From NCBI GenBank assembly GCA_964387775.1, contig CAYLZO010000247.1:1-7537 (forward strand): a stretch of DNA of 7,537 nt. The letters run 5' to 3'. The first letter of the stretch is position 1; every line of letters begins with the position of its first letter. Below the pieces are notes generated by a model. The model was given only the letters and a program-made list of their open reading frames with translations, was not told the DNA's origin and searched no databases. Made by a program: the position numbers and the translations under genes. Shown here in pieces: positions 1-5,065 of this stretch. The DNA comes from CAYLZO01 sp964387775. Lineage in GTDB: Bacteria; Chloroflexota; Anaerolineae; JAAYZQ01.

Positions 1-69
1 AAGATACGGGGACCATTCGTCACATTCGTGTGTCCCAAGCGTGTAACGCTCTCTCCGCGAGGCGGCTTT
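1..69. other. Non-coding edge with short stem-loops, downstream of the radical SAM gene
   Basis: This is the 3' flank of the leftward unit and I see no gene in it. It contains the perfect hairpin AGCGT-GTA-ACGCT at 38-50 and the hairpin CCGC-GAG-GCGG at 55-65. The second is followed on the plus strand by CTTTT, so it looks like a weak terminator only for rightward transcripts. Read leftward, neither hairpin is followed by a T-run, so a terminator for the radical SAM gene is not clearly shown. A 7-base word, CATTCGT, occurs twice at 14-20 and 23-29. Confidence 0.25.
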
Positions 70-1614
70 TCAGCACACGACCCCCTCGATGAAATCCCAG
101 GGCAGCGGCGCATCGACGGGGCGCTCTGCGAGCAGGTCGCGGAGCGACAGGCCGATGTCGCCCAGGGCCTGCTTCCACCTACCGGGCGTCAACTTGTCCA
201 CGGCCAGCAGCGCCTCGGCCAGGCGGCGGTCGCCCCGGGCCAGCGTGCCCTGGATCTCGGCCCAGGCCGGGCTCTCGGACTTGACGGCGATGCCCGCCTG
301 CCACAGCCGTCGTTCGACGTAATCGAGCCGCTTTTTGACCATCCTGGCCGGCGTTTGGGCCACGCGCTGGAAGGGGGTGTGGGCCTTGGGCACAAAGGGC
401 GTCACGTTGGCCGTCACCTGCCGGGGGAAGCGCCCGGCGCAGGCCAGGGCCAGGTCCACCAGGGCCTGGACGTCGTCCTCGTCCTCGGTGGGCAGGCCGA
501 GCAGGAAATAGAGCTTGAGCTGGGCGATGTCGTGGGCGGCCGCCAGCTCCACGGCACGGAGCACGTCCTCCTCGCTCTGGGTCTTGGTGATGGCCCGCCG
601 CAGCCGTGCCGAGCCCGCCTCCGGGGCGATGGTCAGCGTCTGCGTGCCCGACTCGGCCAGGGCGCGGACCAGGGTTTCGGAGAGGGAGTCGGCGCGCAAG
701 GACGAGACGCTGAGGTTGGCGCCGAGGTGCCGCAGCTCGACGGCCAGCCGGTCGATCTCGGCGTGGTCCGAGACGGCGGCGCTGACCAGCCCCAGCCGGT
801 CGGTGTGCTGCAACAGCGTCTCTGCCTGGGCGACGATATTTTCGACGGAGCGCTGGCGGGGTGGGCGGTAGGTGTAGCCCGCCAGGCAGAAGCGGCAGCC
901 CCGGCCGCAGCCCCGCGCGATCTCGATGAGGCCCATGTCGGCGAATTCGGTGTTGGGCGTGAGGATGGCCGAGTGGGTGGGGTAGGCGTCGAGGTCGGAA
1001 AGCCACTGGCGGTGGATAGTGGATAGTGGGTAGTGGGTAGTGGGTAGATAGAGGCCGGGGAGTTGGGTGAGGGTGTTGAGGGCGGCATCTCGGTCGCCGG
1101 CCATCTGGTGCAGGGTATCGGTGAGCCGGTCAAAGATGGGCTCGATCTCGCCGATGACGACGGCGTCAAGGAGGGGGGCCAGCGGCTCGGGGTTGGCCGA
1201 GATGGCGGGGCCGCCGGCCAAGAGCACAGGATGGGTCTCGTCCCGGTCGGCGGCGCGGGGCGGGATGCCGGCCGCCCGGAGCAGCTCCACCACGTGAAAA
1301 TAGTCCATCTCGTAGGAAAGGGTAAAGGCGACGACGGGAAAGTAATCGAGGGGCGAGCCGCTCTCCAGGGAGAGGGGCGGTGCCAGGCTGTGCCCTGAGG
1401 TCCTCGAAGGGTCGGCGAACACGCGCTCGCAGACCACGTCGTCGCGGGCGTTCCATAGCCGGTAGAGGCTGTGGAGGGCCAGGCTCGACATCCCCAGGTG
1501 GTAGGTGTTGGGGAAAACGAGGGCGATGGGCAGCCGGCCGCCCCAATCTTTGCGGACCGTGCCGCGCTCGTCGGCCGCCAACGCTTCGGCTTGAGCGATC
1601 TCGTCCCAGGACAT
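70..1614 (-). CDS. B12-binding-type radical SAM protein (TIGR03960-like), function unknown
   Basis: This is a 514-residue protein. The radical SAM motif CxxxCxxC is at residues 236, 240 and 243 (C-GRG-C-RF-C), where it would hold a 4Fe-4S cluster for S-adenosylmethionine cleavage. An N-terminal domain (about 25-160) has the family-style segments FPNTYHLGMS and GGPAISANPEPLAPLLD, which correspond to the cobalamin-binding-like domain of this family. The barrel continues to about residue 430 (APEAGS, LKLYFLLGLPTEDEDD), and the C-terminus ends in LPWDFI, as these proteins often do. The TIGR03960 assignment is from recognition of these segments; the reaction and substrate are not known. The start at 1614 was chosen because it lies 2 bases after the stop of the upstream gene, which suggests translational coupling. 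A longer frame opening at 1689 would overlap that gene by about 70 bases. No Shine-Dalgarno sequence is visible. Family members often sit next to a DUF2344 gene, but no such partner is seen before the window edge. A heptamer repeat lies inside the gene at 1011-1047. Confidence 0.88.
   Translation of the reverse strand: MSWDEIAQAEALAADERGTVRKDWGGRLPIALVFPNTYHLGMSSLALHSLYRLWNARDDVVCERVFADPSRTSGHSLAPPLSLESGSPLDYFPVVAFTLSYEMDYFHVVELLRAAGIPPRAADRDETHPVLLAGGPAISANPEPLAPLLDAVVIGEIEPIFDRLTDTLHQMAGDRDAALNTLTQLPGLYLPTTHYPLSTIHRQWLSDLDAYPTHSAILTPNTEFADMGLIEIARGCGRGCRFCLAGYTYRPPRQRSVENIVAQAETLLQHTDRLGLVSAAVSDHAEIDRLAVELRHLGANLSVSSLRADSLSETLVRALAESGTQTLTIAPEAGSARLRRAITKTQSEEDVLRAVELAAAHDIAQLKLYFLLGLPTEDEDDVQALVDLALACAGRFPRQVTANVTPFVPKAHTPFQRVAQTPARMVKKRLDYVERRLWQAGIAVKSESPAWAEIQGTLARGDRRLAEALLAVDKLTPGRWKQALGDIGLSLRDLLAERPVDAPLPWDFIEGVVC
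1011..1047 (-). repeat. Heptamer tandem repeat (ACCCACT/ATCCACT), five units, inside a CDS
   Basis: Read on the plus strand, the units are GGTGGAT, AGTGGAT, then three times AGTGGGT, followed by AG. The period is exactly 7, so the reading frame shifts through the array. It encodes most of the stretch LPTTHYPLSTIH, just before the CxxxCxxC motif of the radical SAM protein. A related G/T-rich stretch (AGTGGGTGGGGTAGG) lies at 972-986. Period-7 short tandem repeats of this kind (STRRs) are known from cyanobacteria and some other bacteria, usually between genes. Its presence in a CDS is unusual but the frame stays open, so the gene appears intact. Confidence 0.85.
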
Positions 1615-1616
1615 GG

Positions 1617-2303
1617 TCAGTTGGCCGGCTGGCTGGCCGGAGGCGCGTCCGGCGCGCCATAGACGAGGCGGCTCAGGGGGATCGTCCATTCGTAGGGCAC
1701 GCCCAGGTCCTCGAGGGCGGTCCAGACGATGCCCACGGCCTCGCGGCCGGTGAGCCAGAGCCGGGTGCGCCAGGGGATGGCGGCCAGGTCGGTGCTGGTG
1801 GGGCTGGGATAGACCGTCAGGCCCTTGGCCTCAAAGAGGGCGCGGGCCCGCTCCAGGTGCAGCGGATGGCTGACGAGGATGGCCCGCTGCCAGCCTTGGA
1901 CGGCCATGAGCTCGGCGGTGCGGGCCGCGTCCTCGCGGGTGGTCATCGAGCCTTCGGCCCGCAAGGTCTTTTCGGCAGGCACGCCCTGGGAAATGGCCAA
2001 CGTGCAGGCCACCGCTGCGGCTGAGCGACGATCGTTTGGGTAGCCACCGGTGCAGATGAGGTTGGGGGCCAGTCCCCGCTGGAAGAGATCTATGGCGTGT
2101 AGCGTCCGGGCCCGCAGGTTCGGGCCGGGCTGTCCATCCGGCTTTACCTGGGCCCCGAGGATGACGATGGCGTCGGCCGGTTCGGCGCGGTCGCGGCTAC
2201 CGGTGTGGTTGATCTGCCAGCCGACAAAGAGAAATGTGAGCACGCCCGCCAGGACGGTCAATACGAGCAGCGTCAGCGAGACGCGGAACAGTCGTCGCAA
2301 CAT
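1617..2303 (-). CDS. DUF218 (SanA/ElyC/YdcF-type) membrane-anchored envelope protein
   Basis: This is a 228-residue protein. Residues 1-8 are basic (MLRRLFRV), and residues about 8-29 form one hydrophobic helix that anchors the protein with the rest outside the cytoplasm. The DUF218 domain runs from about residue 43 to 200. Its typical segments are DAIVILGAQV, TGGYPNDRRSAA, EGSMTTREDAART and the SHPLHLERA motif near 145. Relatives SanA and ElyC act in envelope or peptidoglycan integrity in Gram-negative bacteria; the exact chemistry is unsettled, so the function here is inferred by family only. I chose the ATG at 2303 over an in-frame TTG at 2342. A clear TATAAT box lies 6 bases upstream of the ATG, which makes a start further upstream untranscribable from that promoter. 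The protein also begins sensibly with the basic n-region there. The radical SAM gene follows 2 bases after its stop, so the two are probably co-transcribed. Confidence 0.85.
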   Translation of the reverse strand: MLRRLFRVSLTLLVLTVLAGVLTFLFVGWQINHTGSRDRAEPADAIVILGAQVKPDGQPGPNLRARTLHAIDLFQRGLAPNLICTGGYPNDRRSAAAVACTLAISQGVPAEKTLRAEGSMTTREDAARTAELMAVQGWQRAILVSHPLHLERARALFEAKGLTVYPSPTSTDLAAIPWRTRLWLTGREAVGIVWTALEDLGVPYEWTIPLSRLVYGAPDAPPASQPAN

Positions 2304-2309
2304 GACGCC

Positions 2310-2338
2310 ATTATAACACCGAAATCTGGAAAGGCCAA
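2310..2338 (-). promoter_or_regulatory. Leftward sigma70-type promoter, probably giving a leaderless mRNA
   Basis: On the minus strand the -35 is TTGGCC (2338-2333, 4 of 6 consensus), the spacer is 17 bases, and the -10 is TATAAT (2315-2310, perfect). The -10 ends 6 bases before the ATG of the DUF218 gene, so transcription should begin at or within a base or two of the A of ATG. No Shine-Dalgarno sequence lies between the -10 and the ATG, which fits leaderless translation. Confidence 0.7.
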
Positions 2339-2401
2339 GCAATAATGTGGGTTTTCCCCTGACTGAACTCTGTCTGTTTCCTTGACAATCCCAAGGCCAA
2401 G
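2331..2401. repeat. 9-bp direct repeat AAGGCCAAG, one copy in each divergent promoter
   Basis: The copies are at 2331-2339 and 2393-2401. The first covers the -35 of the leftward promoter and the second lies in the spacer of the rightward promoter. The start-to-start distance is 62 bases, close to six helical turns, so both face the same side of the DNA. They could be paired sites for one regulator that controls both units. One 9-base match in about 300 bases can also arise by chance. Confidence 0.3.
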
Positions 2402-2410
2402 TGATACAAT
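2382..2410 (+). promoter_or_regulatory. Strong sigma70-type promoter for the kinase/FHA gene cluster
   Basis: The -35 is TTGACA (2382-2387, perfect), the spacer is 17 bases, and the -10 is TACAAT (2405-2410, 5 of 6). A TG at 2402-2403, one base before the -10, makes it an extended -10. The expected start is near 2417. It is the only strong promoter seen for the four rightward genes. Confidence 0.8.
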
Positions 2411-2428
2411 GTCTTCAATTCACAAGAC
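2411..2428. promoter_or_regulatory. Small dyad overlapping the transcription start (possible operator)
   Basis: The dyad is GTCTT-N8-AAGAC, directly after the -10 box and centred near the expected start point. This is a plausible place for a repressor, but the arms are only 5 bp and chance is possible. Confidence 0.25.
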
Positions 2429-2609
2429 TTTTGTTTGGAATAACTGGCGCTTCGTAGTGGCAGGTTCGTCGGCGGCCTGCTGTGAATACTAACGAGAATT
2501 TTATCGAAATCGAGGCTTTAAGCTGAAAAACTTTGATTGGTCACTGAAGACGCCCATGACGCCTTGTCTGCCGTGGACGGTTGCCCTTTTGGTCTAGCAC
2601 GAGGTCGAG
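2417..2609 (+). other. Long 5' leader of the kinase mRNA (about 190 nt), no recognised riboswitch
   Basis: This is the stretch between the predicted transcription start and the kinase ATG. It is AT-richer than the genes around it. One weak hairpin is visible, GCAGG (2460-2464) with CCTGC (2476-2480). I do not recognise a riboswitch or leader-peptide motif. An in-frame TAG at 2595-2597 prevents the kinase gene from starting further upstream. TTCGTAGTG at 2451-2459 matches part of the repeat at 6912-6972 and may be a decayed copy. Confidence 0.4.
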
Positions 2610-4343
2610 ATGTCTCTGGATCTGCTTCGTTACGATCCCGTTCTGGCCGTGGCAGGGTTGGCTGCGCTGGCCATCCTTCTCGGCCTCTTGTGGATTGCCA
2701 GACGTCGGCGGCGTGCCCGCCGGAGGCGGCAGGAGGAGAGATGCCCGACCTGTGGCAACGAGCTACCTCGGGGTGCAGAGCGATGTCCCCGGTGTGAGCC
2801 AAAAGTCCGTCGCGTGCCTTCGGCCGAGTTGGGCCAACGGCCGTCCGCTGCGTCCTCCGGGACCTACGAGTTGGTCCCGGTAGAAGGTCCCTTAACAAAT
2901 CAGCGCTACGCTGTTTCGCCTGAGGGTCTGACCATTGGCCGCCACGTCGACAACGACCTGGTCCTGTCGGGGGAGTTGATGGTCTCCCGGCACCACGCGG
3001 CCATCGCTTACGAGGGAGGGCAGTTTGTCCTCTACGATCGGGACAGTGCCAATGGCACCTGGGTCAACGAGCGGCGGGTTTTTCGCCACGTGCTCGTGCC
3101 GGGCGACCGCATCCGGTTTTGGGGGTCGGAGTTTGTGTTCCAGCGGGCCGGAGCGCCGGTTCCCTCGCCGGTGCCCACCGCTTCACCCCAGCCAACCATC
3201 CGCGTCGAGGGCGAGCAATTCGCCGGTTACTTTTTGGAGACCCTCATCGGCCGGGGGGGCATGTCGGAGGTGTTTCGGGCGCGGGATCGAAATGGCCGGA
3301 CCGTCGCCGTCAAGATCTTGCAGCAGAGCGATCCCTACCTCGTCGACAAGTTTGTCCAGGAGGGGAACCAGATCGGGCCGCTGCTGCGCGACCACCCCAA
3401 CATTATCTACGTCTACGAATTCGGCCAGAGCCCCGATCACCGCCTCTACATCGTCATGGAGTTCGTGGACGCGCCCTCGCTGCGCAAGATCCTGCGTCCA
3501 TCGCTCGAAGAAGCCAGGGTCGTCCAGATCATGGGCCAGGTCTGCGGGGCGCTCGGTTTTGCCCACGAGAATCAGGTCGTCCACCGGGACATCAAGCCGG
3601 AGAATATCCTGGTCACGGAGGAGGGGTTTGCCAAGGTCCTCGATTTCGGCATTGCCAAGCTCACCTCGGCGGCGACGGTCACGCGGGACAAGATCGTCGG
3701 GACGCCCGAGTATCTGTCCCCGGAGCAAGCCCGGGGTGAGTCGGTGCGCCCGGCCAGCGACGTCTATGCCCTGGGCATCGTCCTCTACGAGATGCTGACC
3801 GGGCGCGTGCCGTTTCCCCGGCCCCGCGACGAGGAGCCCTATCGGGCGGCGATGGAGGTCATCCGCCAGCACCTCCACGAGCGTCCGACGCCGGTCCGCA
3901 AGGTGCGCTCCAACGGCCAGGTTTCCAAGCGGCTGGAACGCATCACCATGAAGGCATTGGAGAAAGACGTCAAAAGACGCTACGATTCGGCCAAAGAGAT
4001 GGGGGCGGCGCTGGGCTATCGCGAGGAGGCCGTGAATCTGCCCACACCCCGCGCCGTGAGGCCGCAAGCCAGCCTCGTCGTCGTGCGGGGCGCGCGGCAG
4101 GGCCAACGCTTCAGATTGACCGAGCAGCCCTTGACCCTGGGCCGTGCCGACCTCGACGCGGCCAACACGGCCATCTCGCGACAGCACGTCAACGTCCACT
4201 TTCGTGGAGGAAGCTATTGGCTGGAAGACACCTCCAAGAACGGCACGCTGGTGGACAACCGGCGGGTCTATGGCGAGGTCCCCTTGCGGATCGGCGCCCT
4301 GATCGTTATCGGCGACAACGTATTGAGATTGGAGCGGGCCTGA
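2610..4343 (+). CDS. Membrane-anchored Ser/Thr protein kinase: TM - zinc ribbon - FHA - kinase - FHA
   Basis: This is a 577-residue protein. A hydrophobic helix at about 9-29 is followed by a strongly basic stretch (about 30-40), which places the bulk in the cytoplasm. A zinc ribbon has Cys 45, 48, 59 and 62. The first FHA domain (about 88-178) has G110-R111, S126-R127-H128 and N148-G149-T150. The Hanks-type kinase domain (about 207-465) looks fully catalytic. It has the Gly loop GRGGMS at 214, Lys235 in VAVK, Glu251 as the probable salt-bridge partner, HRDIKPEN at 325-332 with Asp327, DFG at 345-347 and SPE at 370-372. Its activation loop holds several Thr residues (352, 356, 358, 365). The second FHA (about 487-575) has G511-R512, S523-R524-H526 and N544-G545-T546. 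There are no PASTA or other extracellular sensor domains, since only about 8 residues lie outside. The start ATG has GAGGT 4 bases upstream. It is the first gene of the rightward cluster and presumably phosphorylates Thr residues in the neighbouring FHA proteins (inference). Confidence 0.95.
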   Translation: MSLDLLRYDPVLAVAGLAALAILLGLLWIARRRRRARRRRQEERCPTCGNELPRGAERCPRCEPKVRRVPSAELGQRPSAASSGTYELVPVEGPLTNQRYAVSPEGLTIGRHVDNDLVLSGELMVSRHHAAIAYEGGQFVLYDRDSANGTWVNERRVFRHVLVPGDRIRFWGSEFVFQRAGAPVPSPVPTASPQPTIRVEGEQFAGYFLETLIGRGGMSEVFRARDRNGRTVAVKILQQSDPYLVDKFVQEGNQIGPLLRDHPNIIYVYEFGQSPDHRLYIVMEFVDAPSLRKILRPSLEEARVVQIMGQVCGALGFAHENQVVHRDIKPENILVTEEGFAKVLDFGIAKLTSAATVTRDKIVGTPEYLSPEQARGESVRPASDVYALGIVLYEMLTGRVPFPRPRDEEPYRAAMEVIRQHLHERPTPVRKVRSNGQVSKRLERITMKALEKDVKRRYDSAKEMGAALGYREEAVNLPTPRAVRPQASLVVVRGARQGQRFRLTEQPLTLGRADLDAANTAISRQHVNVHFRGGSYWLEDTSKNGTLVDNRRVYGEVPLRIGALIVIGDNVLRLERA

Positions 4344-4351
4344 GCCGCCCG
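4335..4351 (+). promoter_or_regulatory. Small stem-loop around the kinase stop codon
   Basis: CGGGC (4335-4339) can pair with GCCCG (4347-4351), and the TGA stop lies in the 7-base loop. A second, weaker hairpin, CCAG-GCT-CTGG, lies at 4356-4366 just before the ribosome binding site of the next gene. There is no T-run, so this is not a terminator. Its significance is uncertain. Confidence 0.25.
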
Positions 4352-4379
4352 GCATCCAGGCTCTGGAAGGAGAGTTAAA

Positions 4380-5009
4380 ATGTCAGAAGATCGCACCACC
4401 CCGATGCGGCAACCCGATTGGTCTCGACGAGACCAGGACCTTGACGAGCAAGAGACCGTCTTTGCCGACCAAGGCAGCCCGACCCCGCCGACCCTGCCTA
4501 TCGACGACCAGCAGGACGCCGGCTGGGGGCGGCCTGCCGAACCCGGCTTTGTGCGGGCCACGCCCGGCGAGGGCACGACGCCGCCGCCCTACGAGCCCCC
4601 CGGCGGGGGCTTTCAGCAGCCCGCCGCCCCGGCCGAGCAGACCATGGTCATCGCCGAGCGGCCCAAGCCCGTGTTCGCCTGGCTGGTCATGGTGGACGGC
4701 CCCGAAAAGGGCTCTATCGGCAAGGTGTTCACTCTGCATCCCGACACGACGACCCTGGGCCGGGCGGCGGCCAACCACATTCCCTTGCGCGACGACGCCA
4801 TCTCGGCCCAGCACGCCCGCGTGCGCGTCGAGGCCCGCGAGGGGGAGAAGCCGGCCTTTGTGCTCTATGACATGGGCAGCAGCAACGGCACCTTCGTCGG
4901 CGACGAGGAGACCTATCGCGACGAGGAGAGCCGCACCTATCGCCACGAACTCCAAGATGGCGACTATTTGCTCGTAGGCGAGACCGCGCTGGCCTTCAAG
5001 CGGCTCTAG
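4380..5009 (+). CDS. Soluble FHA-domain protein with disordered, Thr-bearing N-terminus
   Basis: This is a 209-residue protein without a signal peptide or membrane helix, so it is cytoplasmic. Residues 1-95 are rich in Pro, Gly, Gln and acidic residues and look disordered. The FHA domain covers about 97-209, with G127-R128, S142-x-x-H145 and S168-N169-G170-T171 for phosphothreonine binding. Thr26 sits in QETVFADQ, which resembles the kinase-targeted tail of the actinobacterial FHA proteins GarA and OdhI (ETTSVFRAD). In those proteins the phosphorylated tail folds back onto the FHA domain and switches its partners. Thr88 in EQTMVIAERP lies directly before the FHA domain. The start is supported by AAGGAG at 4367-4372, 7 bases from the ATG. 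It lies 36 bases after the kinase, so it is very likely a co-transcribed substrate or adaptor (inference). Its last codons form one arm of a large hairpin. Confidence 0.9.
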   Translation: MSEDRTTPMRQPDWSRRDQDLDEQETVFADQGSPTPPTLPIDDQQDAGWGRPAEPGFVRATPGEGTTPPPYEPPGGGFQQPAAPAEQTMVIAERPKPVFAWLVMVDGPEKGSIGKVFTLHPDTTTLGRAAANHIPLRDDAISAQHARVRVEAREGEKPAFVLYDMGSSNGTFVGDEETYRDEESRTYRHELQDGDYLLVGETALAFKRL

Positions 5010-5019
5010 CGCGGTCTCG
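4979..5019 (+). promoter_or_regulatory. Large perfect stem-loop spanning the stop codon of the FHA gene
   Basis: The 12-bp arms CGAGACCGCGCT (4979-4990) and AGCGCGGTCTCG (5008-5019) are perfectly complementary, with a 17-base loop (4991-5007). The left arm encodes the end of the FHA protein, and the stop codon (5007-5009) straddles the loop and right arm. Only TTT follows, so it is at best a partial terminator. It could set the ratio between upstream and downstream genes or block 3' decay of the upstream message. Confidence 0.55.
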
Positions 5020-5033
5020 TTTGAATCGGTAGC

Positions 5034-5050
5034 GGCGAGTCCCCCTCGCC
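5034..5050 (+). promoter_or_regulatory. Stem-loop immediately upstream of the VWA gene ribosome binding site
   Basis: GGCGAG pairs perfectly with CTCGCC around a TCCCC loop. The AAAGGAGG ribosome binding site (5053-5060) begins 2 bases later. The stem does not hide the site itself, but it could affect ribosome loading or act together with the larger hairpin at 4979-5019. Confidence 0.4.
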
Positions 5051-5065
5051 CAAAAGGAGGCTGGA

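Noticed and set aside
55..70. CCGC-GAG-GCGG followed by CTTTT as a rho-independent terminator
   Set aside because: The stem is only 4 bp and the T-run is oriented for rightward transcripts, while the adjacent gene runs leftward. No rightward gene ends here in the window.
28..1026. A 332-codon open frame opposite the radical SAM gene
   Set aside because: It is a shadow of the minus-strand gene with repetitive Gly/Leu/Asp composition and no domain.
1615..1689. A start for the radical SAM gene at 1689 (25 extra residues)
   Set aside because: It would overlap the DUF218 gene by about 70 bases and adds a Pro/Arg-rich tail unlike the family. The ATG at 1614 directly follows the upstream stop.
2556..2597. 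A 13-codon open frame (ATG to TAG) in the leader just before the kinase gene, possible leader peptide
   Set aside because: There is no convincing Shine-Dalgarno sequence, no run of one amino acid and no attenuator hairpin. Such short frames are common by chance.
3183..4355. A 390-codon open frame antisense to the kinase
   Set aside because: The plus strand encodes an intact kinase with all catalytic motifs, and the antisense product has no recognisable fold.
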